Shown piece by piece: positions 19,500 to 28,154 of a stretch of DNA of 64,000 bases; the first letter of the stretch is position 1; the number at the start of each line of letters is the position of its first letter. The notes under the pieces are model-generated. The model was not told the origin of the DNA. It saw nothing but the letters and a program-made list of their open reading frames with translations, and did not search any database. The position numbers were made by a program, and so were the translations under genes. The stretch is from Leptospira congkakensis (GTDB lineage Bacteria; Spirochaetota; Leptospiria; Leptospirales; Leptospiraceae), in NCBI RefSeq assembly GCF_004770265.1, contig NZ_RQGQ01000017.1:558001-622000 (forward strand). The letters run 5' to 3'.

Positions 19500-20594
19500 A
19501 TGTTGGTCCAAAACAATATACCGTTGGCTCCACTCACAACATTCCATTTGGGCGGAGAGGCAAAATATTTCATTGTAATTAAAACAAAGGAAGACCTAAG
19601 CCGGGCTCTCGATTTTTGCAAAAATGAAAACCAACCTTTTATCATTCTAGGTGGTGGATCCAACACTGTATTTCGAGATTCTGGTTTTCCTGGTGTTGTA
19701 CTCCAGATCTTAATCCCCGGAATTCGATGTTTAGATACAAATGACCATCATTCCATTTTTCAAGTAGGTGCCGGTGTTCCTTGGGATCAATTTGTTGAAT
19801 TTTCAGTGAAACAAGGATTAGCTGGAATTGAATGTCTATCTGGAATTCCTGGTTCCGTTGGTGCTTCTCCAATTCAAAATATTGGAGCTTATGGCCAAGA
19901 AGTAAAAGACTCCATTCTAAATGTAGAATGTATGAATCATTCAGGAGAGATCATAACTCTTTCTAATGAAAATTGTAAATTTAATTATCGTAACAGTGAA
20001 TTCAAATCGGGTATCTATAAAGATTGGATTGTTGTATCTGTGACTTTTCAATTATCCAAAGTTAACCCTCCGTGTTTGCGTTATCCAGAAGTACAAAAAG
20101 TATGGGAAAACTATCAATACAACCATAGTGTCATTACGAAGCAAGAGACACCTAACTTTGATTTGCGAGCAACAGAAATGGAAACACTTAGAAACTTAGT
20201 GATCCAACTTCGTAAAAAGAAATCGATGGTGTTAGACGTGACGGATCCCAATACCCGATCGGCAGGTTCTTTTTTTACAAACCCCATTTTATCGGATCAG
20301 GAAACGGAAAGGTTTATAGAAACTGCAAAAAAACATGGATTTCAAAATCCACCTTTGTATCCAGAGGCACCAGGATTCAACAAACTCTCCGCAGCCTGGC
20401 TAATCGAAAACTCGGGAATTCAAAAAGGAACAAAATATCCGGGCGGAGTTGGGATCTCAGAGAACCATTGTTTGGGTCTAATTAATATAGCGGGAACTAC
20501 AACCGCTCTTTTGGAAATGGCAGAATCAGTCAGACAAACCGTATTTGATAAATTTTTTGTTCGATTGGAAATGGAACCGGTTGTTCGGCCATAA
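19500..20594 (+). CDS. murB: UDP-N-acetylenolpyruvoylglucosamine reductase MurB
   Basis: About 364 residues. MurB reduces UDP-GlcNAc-enolpyruvate to UDP-MurNAc with FAD and NADPH, the second committed step of peptidoglycan synthesis. Visible motifs: NTFHLGG-like TTFHLGGEAKYF at the start, the FAD-binding LGGGSNTVF, GIPGSVGASPIQNIGAYGQEV, FNYRNSEFK, the catalytic serine in RSAGSFFTNPI, and SENHCLGLIN near the end. The length and the extra mid-domain fit type I (E. coli-like) MurB. An upstream in-frame TTG at 19476 would add 8 residues; homologous sequence begins after the ATG at 19500. mltG follows 45 bases downstream. Confidence 0.92.
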   Translation: MLVQNNIPLAPLTTFHLGGEAKYFIVIKTKEDLSRALDFCKNENQPFIILGGGSNTVFRDSGFPGVVLQILIPGIRCLDTNDHHSIFQVGAGVPWDQFVEFSVKQGLAGIECLSGIPGSVGASPIQNIGAYGQEVKDSILNVECMNHSGEIITLSNENCKFNYRNSEFKSGIYKDWIVVSVTFQLSKVNPPCLRYPEVQKVWENYQYNHSVITKQETPNFDLRATEMETLRNLVIQLRKKKSMVLDVTDPNTRSAGSFFTNPILSDQETERFIETAKKHGFQNPPLYPEAPGFNKLSAAWLIENSGIQKGTKYPGGVGISENHCLGLINIAGTTTALLEMAESVRQTVFDKFFVRLEMEPVVRP

Positions 20595-20639
20595 AAAAGA
20601 TTTGGTAATTGTCGATATAACAAAGAGAATGGGGATGGA

Positions 20640-21662
20640 ATGAACTCGAAACTTAAAAAATACCTGATACTTTCAGGACTCGGTGTTTCCTTATTATTGG
20701 TTTTAGCTTTGATTGGTTTTTTTGTAGTCGATGAGATCAAAGGTGGGGCCGTTGGTGATGGTCAAAATAAATATGAACTCATCATTGATTCAGGAGAACC
20801 ATCATCGAGTGTAGTGCGAGAGTTAGCTGCTGCTGGCATGATCAAATCCTCTGTCTACTTCAATTATCTGATGAAGTTTACAAGAGCAGGAAACAAAATC
20901 AAACAAGGTGTATACGACATCAACGATGGTATGAGTTCTCGCAAAATTCTAGACGTCATCATTTCAGGAAAAGTCAAACTGGTTAATTTTACTGTACCAG
21001 AAGGATATAACAATCGTCAGATAGGTGATTTGTTAGTTTCCAAAAAACTTGCCGTATCCCGAGAAGAATTTTTAAAAGTGGCCCAAAGCCCGGCACTCAT
21101 TACTAAATACAATATTCCTGCAAAAACTTTAGAAGGGTATTTATTCCCAGAAACGTATTCTGTCCCACTCAACTATCCTTTAGAAAGAATTACAGAGATG
21201 ATGATCAAAAGGTTCTATAAAAAATTAGAATCAATCCCTGAAGCAAAAGATATCAAACCTGCCGATTTACATTTTCGAGTGGTTCTTGGATCCATTGTGG
21301 AAAGAGAAGCTGTTAGGAAAGAAGAACGACCAATGATGGCCGGTGTGTTTTTAACAAGGATCGAAAAAAATATTAATTTGGAATCTTGTGCCACCATCCA
21401 ATATTTATTTGATAAACCTAAAAAAAGACTATTTGAATCTGATCTTAAGATTGTATCTCCTTATAACACTTATATCAATGGCGGATGGCCACCAGGGCCA
21501 ATTTCAAATCCCGGCTTACCAGCATTAGTAGCATCTTTTAAACCAATGAAGTCCGATAAATTATTCTTCCTTTTAAAACCAGATGGTTCCCATTATTTTT
21601 CGGCGACATTCAAAGAACATCTCGAAGCAAAAAAGAAATTTATAGATGTTTTATACCAATAA
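20640..21662 (+). CDS. mltG: Endolytic murein transglycosylase MltG
   Basis: 340 residues with one N-terminal transmembrane helix (about 9-31, LILSGLGVSLLLVLALIGFFVV) and a periplasmic YceG domain. The catalytic Glu lies in VVLGSIVEREAVRKEERPMMAGVF. NLESCATIQYL, SPYNTYINGGWPPGPISNPG and HYFSATFKEH are conserved YceG blocks. MltG cuts nascent glycan strands and sets chain length at the inner membrane. A GGGGATGGA ribosome site overlaps the region just before the ATG. Together with murB it forms a small peptidoglycan group. Confidence 0.93.
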   Translation: MNSKLKKYLILSGLGVSLLLVLALIGFFVVDEIKGGAVGDGQNKYELIIDSGEPSSSVVRELAAAGMIKSSVYFNYLMKFTRAGNKIKQGVYDINDGMSSRKILDVIISGKVKLVNFTVPEGYNNRQIGDLLVSKKLAVSREEFLKVAQSPALITKYNIPAKTLEGYLFPETYSVPLNYPLERITEMMIKRFYKKLESIPEAKDIKPADLHFRVVLGSIVEREAVRKEERPMMAGVFLTRIEKNINLESCATIQYLFDKPKKRLFESDLKIVSPYNTYINGGWPPGPISNPGLPALVASFKPMKSDKLFFLLKPDGSHYFSATFKEHLEAKKKFIDVLYQ

Positions 21663-21685
21663 CAATAATAATGGAGGAAATCAAA

Positions 21686-21709
21686 TTTAGATAATAGATA
21701 TTATCTAAA
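21686..21709. promoter_or_regulatory. 24-bp AT-rich palindrome upstream of a small gene
   Basis: Perfect 11-base arms TTTAGATAATA and TATTATCTAAA surround a 2-base centre. It lies between mltG and the 85-aa gene, 11 bases before the ATG at 21721. It separates a strong GGAGG (21673-21677) from that ATG. It could be a repressor operator or a hairpin masking the start. No T-run follows that would mark a classical terminator. Confidence 0.5.
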
Positions 21710-21720
21710 ATCAATCTTCC

Positions 21721-21978
21721 ATGGACGAAAATATTGTTGAACTAAACATTGCGATCGGTGGTATTTCTAAGGAACTTTTGGATGTACAAAAAGCCTTAGA
21801 AGCCTACCGAGAAAAACAAAATCGAAAAGAAGTCATCGACGAAGAAGCCATCACCTTTGTGACCAAAGCAGAACTTGTGATAGAAAAAGCGGAGAAGGGA
21901 GAACTTCAGTTGACTCCTGACCAAATCCGTCGTATTAAAAGTAATCTTGTTAAAATTTTGGCAAAAATAAAAAGATAA
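21721..21978 (+). CDS. Small charged helical protein of unknown function
   Basis: 85 residues, rich in Glu and Lys, predicted to be helical throughout with coiled-coil character (KELLDVQKALEAYREKQNRKEVIDEEAI). The C-terminus is basic (RRIKSNLVKILAKIKR). I do not recognise the family. It has no signal peptide, Cys or obvious catalytic residue. No good ribosome site lies directly before the ATG; the nearest GGAGG is about 44 bases upstream, beyond the palindrome. It could be cotranscribed with mltG, 58 bases upstream. Confidence 0.6.
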   Translation: MDENIVELNIAIGGISKELLDVQKALEAYREKQNRKEVIDEEAITFVTKAELVIEKAEKGELQLTPDQIRRIKSNLVKILAKIKR

Positions 21979-21983
21979 TTTGA

Positions 21984-22015
21984 TGGATTACCTTCTCATT
22001 AAAGGAGATAATCCA
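21984..22015. terminator. Possible bidirectional terminator hairpin
   Basis: Arms TGGATTA and TAATCCA (7 bp), continued by TCTC/GAGA across a 3-base bulge, lie between the convergent genes ending at 21978 (+) and 22036 (-). There is no clear T-run, so the call is tentative. Confidence 0.4.
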
Positions 22016-22035
22016 CCTTTGGAATTTTTAATGAT

Positions 22036-22533
22036 CTAATTTTTTAAATGGTACAATTTGCACTGTTTATTTAGACAAATCACTCCATTCAGCGTTCTTT
22101 CTTTAAGCACTTCGCCGTTTAAAAGTATTACATCAAAGTTACAACCTAAATACAACGAAAATGGTCCGTAATTCTCTACTGGTCGAGAACACTGGATATT
22201 TTTGATCTCAAAAACCTTTCCCTTATAAAAACCTAATAAAGAATTCAGACGCATGTTAGTTTCGGCCAACATCATATCGTACGCTATATCCGCATTAATT
22301 CCTTTATCTGCATGAAATTTTTCCCCAATATTAGGCCAAAAATATTCATTATGTTCATGCCGACTGAGTAGGATTTTATTAAAATCATTTAGATTATCTC
22401 TTCGAATTGCTGACATTACGTCCAGTATCACATCTTCTTTCGAAATCTTACTGTTCTCTAGCTGGTATTGTTTATTGCAGAAAAATAAAACAACAGAAAA
22501 GCATCCGAAACAGAGCCACTTGATAAGTTTCAT
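22036..22533 (-). CDS. Hypothetical lipoprotein
   Basis: About 165 residues from the ATG at 22533 (MKLIKWLCFGCFSVVLFFCNK). An upstream in-frame ATG at 22566 lacks a comparable ribosome site, while GGGAGTGA sits before the chosen start. Basic residues, a hydrophobic core and a Cys give a likely spirochaete lipoprotein signal. The mature part (ISKEDVILDVMSAIRRDNLNDFNKILLSR...) is a small mixed domain with three further Cys (QCSRPVE, LGCNFD, ICLNKQC). The family is not recognised. Confidence 0.62.
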   Translation of the reverse strand: MKLIKWLCFGCFSVVLFFCNKQYQLENSKISKEDVILDVMSAIRRDNLNDFNKILLSRHEHNEYFWPNIGEKFHADKGINADIAYDMMLAETNMRLNSLLGFYKGKVFEIKNIQCSRPVENYGPFSLYLGCNFDVILLNGEVLKERTLNGVICLNKQCKLYHLKN

Positions 22534-22597
22534 AATCTTCACTCCCTTGTAATGAAATTGTAACATAGAATTGGTTCAATATAAGTAAGTAAAAAAA

Positions 22598-25582
22598 ATG
22601 AATAGATTCAAAACAATATTTTTTCTCATTCTCTTTGTTGGGATACCTTCCGTTGCTTATGCACAGCAAGGATCCATTAGAGGTGAGGTTCTAGATGCAT
22701 CTACCGCGGAGCCGATGTTTGGTGTAACTGTACTAATTAGAAATCCACAGAAGTTTGCAAAAACAGATTTAGATGGAAAGTATGAATTAGTCGGAGTTCC
22801 CGAAGGAACACATACACTCGAATTTGTAATGATTGGGATGGAGACAGTTAAGAAGTCCGTTTCCGTACAAGCAGGTAAGACTGAAAAAGTTAACTTGGTA
22901 ATGGGTGCCAAAAAATTAGATGAAGTTCTTGTCCAAGATCGCGCGATGAACGATACGGAAGCTTCTCTATTGAAATATCAGAAAAAAGCGGCAGCAGTTT
23001 CTGATGGTATATCAGCCGAGGCAATTGCGAAAACACCTGATTCGAGTGCCGGTGACGTCATGCGACGTGTAACTGGTATTACATTAGTTGGCGGAAAGTA
23101 CGTGTTTGTACGCGGGTTAGGTGAAAGATACTCGAATACAATGTTTAATGGTGTTCCACTTCCTTCGCCAGAACCAGACAAAAGAGTTGTTCCATTAGAT
23201 TTATTCCCTGCGTCTCTCTTAAAAAATATCGTGGTTTCAAAAACTTTTATTCCAGAAGACAGTGCTGAATTTTCTGGTGGAACTGTAAAAATTGAAACAA
23301 AGGAATATCCAGATAAATATTTCTTCAAGTTTGGTTTAAAACTCGGGTATAATGCAAATACTACCAATCAAAACTGGAAAACGTATTCAGGTGGTGGGCA
23401 AGATTGGTTAGGTATTGACGAAGGAAATAGAAAGAAACCTGCGATTGTTGATACTCTCCCGAATGCACAGTTTGTGGAAGGGGGAAGATTAACAGGAGGA
23501 TATCCAAGAGATATTATTACTTTAGGATCTTTATCATTTAATAACCAATGGTCACCAAAACAAACAGACGCTCCTTGGAACAAGGGTTTAGATATATCAA
23601 CTGGTAATGTTTTTAAGTTTAGTGAATCAGTAAAATGGGGAACTCTTTTTGCTGTAACTTACAATAGAGACAACCAATTTAAGCAAGAAATTGACAGATT
23701 TAATTTAGTAGGGTCTGTTTCAAATGATCTTCCTAGAGACGGAAAGAACCGTGTATTGATCCCAGTATTAGATTATCGATCTCGTATTTATGAAGAGACT
23801 GTTTCCTGGGGAACCATGTTTAATAATACTGTAGACTTTGGAAAAGGACAGAGATTATATTGGAAAAACTTTTTCTCAGTTAACAATGACAAACAAGTCA
23901 GAGAGTATGAAGGAATTAACAACAATATTCCATACGAACTTCAATCTACTAAGTTAAACTATGTAATGAGAAACATATTGAATTCTTCGATTGGAGGTGA
24001 CCATCGTGTTCCAATTGGCGAAACAACTACAAAGTTAGATTGGGTAGCTTCTTACTCAGAAGCGAATCGTAACCAACCGGATATGCGTGACACAACTTAC
24101 GCAACAACACCGGGAAATTTAGGGACAGATGGAGCACCTCTTGTAAGTGCAACTAACATAGGTTACTCTAGTAGATTTTTTTCTCAATCAAAGGACGTAA
24201 GCCGTTATTTTGCAGTGAACTATGAAATTCCATTTAAACAATGGGCTGGTTTTGAAAGTAAATTTAAAACAGGATATTCTGCAGTTGATAGAGAACGTAA
24301 CTTTGAAGCAGAATTTTTCTCTTTTGTCAATCCGAACGGAGAAGCTGGCAGGGGATTGGCTAATCAATCATTAGGTTCTCGATATTATCCAATACCGCCC
24401 GAAGCTATTTTGAATCCATTTAATCGTGGAGCAAATGGTTACCAAGTTCGTGAATTCACTCGTCCAACAGACAAGTATGTAGCAAATCAGAAAATTCATT
24501 CATATTACGGTCAATTTGATCTTCCTTTGATTAAAGACTTACGATTTATCGGAGGTGCTAGATATGAAGACAACTACCAAGCGGTTCGTACCTTCAATCC
24601 GTTTAGTCCAAAAGATGATTTCTTATCAAAATTCGATTATCGAAGCGAACTCGATCCTTTCTACAGGAATTTAGTTGACCCAACTTACCGACAAACGAAC
24701 GCAAGATTAGCTAATCGAAACGTTCTTCCATCTGTAAACTTTATATATTCATTAAGTGATATCACTAATTTGCGATTAGCTTATACACAAACGTTAACTC
24801 GACCAGATTTTAGAGAGTTGTCTCCATTTGAATTTACTGATATTTTAGGTGGTCCACCAGTTAAAGGTAATCCTGACCTTAAACAAACTTATATTCACAA
24901 CTACGATCTTCGATATGAAATGTTTCCTGGCGGAGACGATTTCTTTGCAGTCGGACTATTCAGAAAAAACATGATCGATCCTATCGAAAGAGTGGTTCAA
25001 GTTGATAACCAATTTAGATATTCTTATATAAATGCGAAACAAGCATACATCCAAGGAGCTGAAATAGAAGCTCGTAAGGGATTAGGTTTTGTCTCAGATT
25101 ATCTCGAAAAATGGTCTGTTGGTATTAATACATTTTTTATTAAATCTGAGGTTCAGCTAAATGATTGGTTATACTATCAACTCGCTCAAGTTGGTGCTAT
25201 TAATGATGTAAACCGTCCAACAAGTCTTTCAAGACCGCTTCAAGGACAGTCACCATATGTATATAACTTCAACCTTAGATATCGGTTTGATAAACAAGCA
25301 AATCACACGATAACCTTTCTATTTAATCAATTTGGTAGAAGGATTAACTCTGTCGGCGGTTTAGGGATTCCAGATACCTATGAAACCCCAGTAGGTGTAT
25401 TAGATGCTGTTTATAGTTTGCGTTACGATGAAAAGTTAATTTTCAAAGTTGCGGCGAGAAACTTAAACGATGCAAGAGTTAAGATCGTACAAGAGAATCC
25501 TATTTTAGGTCGGGAAGAGACTGTTTATAGTTATCGAACAGGACCAACGATCACAATGTCTGCAACATATAATTTTGATTAA
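22598..25582 (+). CDS. TonB-dependent receptor with carboxypeptidase-regulatory-like N-domain
   Basis: 994 residues. The signal peptide is about 1-22 (cleavage after VAYA). Residues about 24-105 form a CarboxypepD_reg-like beta-sandwich ([26 protein letters not shown]). The plug follows with [41 protein letters not shown], then a 22-strand barrel ending in [11 protein letters not shown]. It imports an unknown ligand across the outer membrane using TonB energy. The lipoprotein gene 21 bases downstream is probably its surface partner, comparable in arrangement to SusC/SusD-like pairs although the lipoprotein is not SusD. No ExbB, ExbD or TonB gene is nearby. Confidence 0.9.
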   Translation: MNRFKTIFFLILFVGIPSVAYAQQGSIRGEVLDASTAEPMFGVTVLIRNPQKFAKTDLDGKYELVGVPEGTHTLEFVMIGMETVKKSVSVQAGKTEKVNLVMGAKKLDEVLVQDRAMNDTEASLLKYQKKAAAVSDGISAEAIAKTPDSSAGDVMRRVTGITLVGGKYVFVRGLGERYSNTMFNGVPLPSPEPDKRVVPLDLFPASLLKNIVVSKTFIPEDSAEFSGGTVKIETKEYPDKYFFKFGLKLGYNANTTNQNWKTYSGGGQDWLGIDEGNRKKPAIVDTLPNAQFVEGGRLTGGYPRDIITLGSLSFNNQWSPKQTDAPWNKGLDISTGNVFKFSESVKWGTLFAVTYNRDNQFKQEIDRFNLVGSVSNDLPRDGKNRVLIPVLDYRSRIYEETVSWGTMFNNTVDFGKGQRLYWKNFFSVNNDKQVREYEGINNNIPYELQSTKLNYVMRNILNSSIGGDHRVPIGETTTKLDWVASYSEANRNQPDMRDTTYATTPGNLGTDGAPLVSATNIGYSSRFFSQSKDVSRYFAVNYEIPFKQWAGFESKFKTGYSAVDRERNFEAEFFSFVNPNGEAGRGLANQSLGSRYYPIPPEAILNPFNRGANGYQVREFTRPTDKYVANQKIHSYYGQFDLPLIKDLRFIGGARYEDNYQAVRTFNPFSPKDDFLSKFDYRSELDPFYRNLVDPTYRQTNARLANRNVLPSVNFIYSLSDITNLRLAYTQTLTRPDFRELSPFEFTDILGGPPVKGNPDLKQTYIHNYDLRYEMFPGGDDFFAVGLFRKNMIDPIERVVQVDNQFRYSYINAKQAYIQGAEIEARKGLGFVSDYLEKWSVGINTFFIKSEVQLNDWLYYQLAQVGAINDVNRPTSLSRPLQGQSPYVYNFNLRYRFDKQANHTITFLFNQFGRRINSVGGLGIPDTYETPVGVLDAVYSLRYDEKLIFKVAARNLNDARVKIVQENPILGREETVYSYRTGPTITMSATYNFD

Positions 25583-25602
25583 AAAATTCTATAGGATAGA
25601 AA

Positions 25603-27573
25603 ATGAAGACTAAAACTAAAAAATTTGGAGTACTCCTACTCGGAATTACAATGATGTTAGGTGCACTAACACAATGTAAGGAAAAGAAAGAGGACAATAG
25701 TTTACTTCTTGCCGCAATTCTTTACCTTAACCAAGGAAGAGCGCCAGGAGTATATATTTCGGGGGTTCTTGTTGATGAAAACAACGAACCTATGGCAAAC
25801 AAAACGGTTACCATCAAAGGTAGAGGTGAAACACCAACTGTAGTTAGAACTGGAACCGCAGCAAACAGAGGATATTACAAAAATGTTCTTTCTGCTTCTC
25901 CATTCGAAACTCGTTTTGCTGATGGTGATTCTAACATCTCCACTCAGTGTGGTTCTGCCGTTTTTGCACTTTATGGTGCAACACAAGCTTCAATTCTTGG
26001 TGATCGTCAGTTAATCTGTGATACTTCTACGCTTGCTTCCGAAGCAGTGACAGCTGGTATCGCAGAATCACTCGTAGCCTCAGGTGAAGTTGTGGCTCAA
26101 TTTACAACGAACGCAAACGGAGCTTTCATTTCTCAAAAATTTGTAATTCCAAACACTGGAAATACTTATACAGTAGAGGTTGACGGTGCTGCAAGAAATA
26201 GACGTCTTCGTGTTGCTCGTTCTGGAACTTCAAGTTTACTTACTCAGAGTGACATCATTCTCGGTAATAACACTACTCCAACTGAACAAGTAGCAAGTAA
26301 ATATGCATTTTCCATCTTTAACTTAGTAGTTGAAGTTGAATACCCACGACCAATCAGAACTTTAGAAGGAACATTAGCATCTAACGTATCCATCGGAGCC
26401 AATGAACAAGTGATCCTTCAAGGAACAGTAATTGTTCCAAACGGTGTAACTTTATCTATTGGTGAAGGGGCAAAAGTATATGGTTCCGTATCTCCAGGTG
26501 GCGCCCTACTTGTGAAACAAGGTGGAAAATTACAAGCAATTGGAACTGCGTCAAACCCTGTAGTTTTTTCATCTGAAAAAGCAATCGGACAAAGACAAGC
26601 AGGTGACTGGCAAGGAATCATCCTACAAGGAAATGGAATCCAAACCTTTGGTAGTATCGGCGGAGCGGCAGTAGGTGAAGGAGACGTAGGAACTTTCGGT
26701 GGAAATAATAATGCCGATTCTTCTGGTACACTTCGTTACGTAAGAATTGAATTTGCTGGTGCTCCTTTCTCTCCAGGAAACGAAAGAAATTGTCTATCAC
26801 TTATGGGTGTTGGATCTGGAACTTCAATTGATTACGTTCAATGTCATAAAGGATTTGATGACGGTTTTGAATGGTGGGGTGGAGCTGTAGACCATAAATA
26901 CATCGTTTCTACTGCCAACCGAGATGATCAATTTGACTTCACTGATGGATATATTGGTAGAGTTCAATATGCAGTTGCTCACTTAGATATTAACTCAATT
27001 TCAGCTAACGATGATACTTCACGTTGTGTTGAAGGAGATGGAAATACATCTAACTCTTGCTCAAATAGTGCGAGATCAGGTGGAAACTGTGCGGATCCAT
27101 GGTTTGCAAACTTAACATGTGTTGCTTCAAATGGAAATTCTGTTGCAACTTCTGGGACTAACTTAGGACCAGCTTGGTTCATAAGAAGATCCGGAGCTGC
27201 AGTTTTAGTTGGTTCTATTAGTCATTCAGTAATACTTGGAACGACAGCATCGATAAGCTGTACTACAACTGCTGGACAAGAAGCTATCACAAGATTCGGC
27301 GATATTACGACTTCATTAGGTGCTGCTGCTTGTGCAGGTGGTACTGCTTTAGGAGCAAATTCAGTAAGTGATGCAATTACTCTTACAAGTGTAAACGTAA
27401 CAGCTCCAGATTGGACTCCAACTGCTGGAACAATTACTGCTTCTGGAAACTTAAAAACGGTTGGTGGAGCTCAAATGAACCAAGCCCATTTTGACGATAC
27501 TAACTACCGTGGAGCCATCAACACTGGTGGAACAAAATGGTGGGATGGTTGGACTTCCTTCCCAGCAAACTAA
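25603..27573 (+). CDS. Lipoprotein with right-handed beta-helix-like domain
   Basis: 656 residues. The N-terminal signal ends in a lipobox-like LGALTQC (Cys near 26). A short transthyretin-like segment (GVLVDENNEPMANKTVTIKG) follows. From about residue 265 the repeated Gly/Val pattern NVSIGANEQVILQGTVIVPNGVTLSIGEGAKVYG suggests a parallel beta-helix. A conserved-looking block has FDDGFEWWGG and DDQFDFTDGYIGR, rich in Asp and aromatic residues, possibly a ligand or calcium site. Several Cys pairs lie in the C-terminal third. It is expressed directly downstream of the TonB receptor and closed by a strong terminator. The substrate is unknown. Confidence 0.8.
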   Translation: MKTKTKKFGVLLLGITMMLGALTQCKEKKEDNSLLLAAILYLNQGRAPGVYISGVLVDENNEPMANKTVTIKGRGETPTVVRTGTAANRGYYKNVLSASPFETRFADGDSNISTQCGSAVFALYGATQASILGDRQLICDTSTLASEAVTAGIAESLVASGEVVAQFTTNANGAFISQKFVIPNTGNTYTVEVDGAARNRRLRVARSGTSSLLTQSDIILGNNTTPTEQVASKYAFSIFNLVVEVEYPRPIRTLEGTLASNVSIGANEQVILQGTVIVPNGVTLSIGEGAKVYGSVSPGGALLVKQGGKLQAIGTASNPVVFSSEKAIGQRQAGDWQGIILQGNGIQTFGSIGGAAVGEGDVGTFGGNNNADSSGTLRYVRIEFAGAPFSPGNERNCLSLMGVGSGTSIDYVQCHKGFDDGFEWWGGAVDHKYIVSTANRDDQFDFTDGYIGRVQYAVAHLDINSISANDDTSRCVEGDGNTSNSCSNSARSGGNCADPWFANLTCVASNGNSVATSGTNLGPAWFIRRSGAAVLVGSISHSVILGTTASISCTTTAGQEAITRFGDITTSLGAAACAGGTALGANSVSDAITLTSVNVTAPDWTPTAGTITASGNLKTVGGAQMNQAHFDDTNYRGAINTGGTKWWDGWTSFPAN

Positions 27574-27600
27574 AAAGTTTAAACTAAAGTATCTCTTTAT

Positions 27601-27633
27601 AAAAAGGCTCCTGCTCGAACAGGGGCCTTTTTT
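27601..27633 (+). terminator. Intrinsic terminator after the TonB receptor-lipoprotein pair
   Basis: The 12-bp stem AAAAGGCTCCTG / CAGGGGCCTTTT has one G-T pair, a 6-base loop (CTCGAA) and a run of T's on the 3' side. This is a classical rho-independent terminator 28 bases after the stop. Confidence 0.9.
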
Positions 27634-27639
27634 GTAACC

Positions 27640-27885
27640 CAAACGTATTTTGAATGTAATATTCGACAAGAAAAATATTTCAAATTTGATAAAAAAGCGG
27701 AAAAGCATCTTAAAAGTAGTAAATTAAATATTTCAGGAATTAACTTACTTAAAACGCCAACAGATAGATATTTGGCGAATAAGAACAAATTAAGTGACTT
27801 TTTGCACTTAGCTATAATAAAACTAATTATAGAATTAATTTCTGCATCGAAAGAATTGGAATCGCAAAATACATTTGATTGGTGA
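27640..27885 (+). pseudogene. Open frame without a start codon (possible gene remnant)
   Basis: In this otherwise empty stretch (27634-28045) one + frame stays open for about 80 codons to TGA at 27883. The translation contains FKFDKKAEKHLKSS and LSDFLHLAIIKLIIELISA. There is no ATG, GTG or ribosome site at its beginning, and the frame runs back into the terminator. It may be the 3' remnant of a lost gene or a chance opening in AT-rich DNA. The family is not recognised. Confidence 0.25.
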
Positions 27886-28045
27886 TTTATCTAAATCAAA
27901 CTAAAATAAATCTATCTGGAATTGAACGTAAATTAAATTTAAAAGTTTAGAAAAGAAAGCTCTAGTTTAAATTGTTCCTCCTTTTCTGCAGCATACTTCA
28001 TTGGCAATTGTGTTTCTGGAATATTGGGGTGATTACTATCAATAC

Positions 28046-28086
28046 AAAAAAACGGAAGACTAGTTTTTTGAACATGGCCTTCCGTT
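28046..28086 (-). terminator. Intrinsic terminator of the large lipoprotein gene
   Basis: Read on the minus strand, a 9-bp stem AAACGGAAG / CTTCCGTTT with a loop of about 20 bases is followed by a run of seven T's. It lies about 70 bases after the stop of the gene ending at 28155. Confidence 0.75.
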
Positions 28087-28154
28087 TACTCTTTACTATC
28101 GATTGTATCAGTTTACCTCGATACAATAATCAGCTTTTATGACTTTACTTAATC

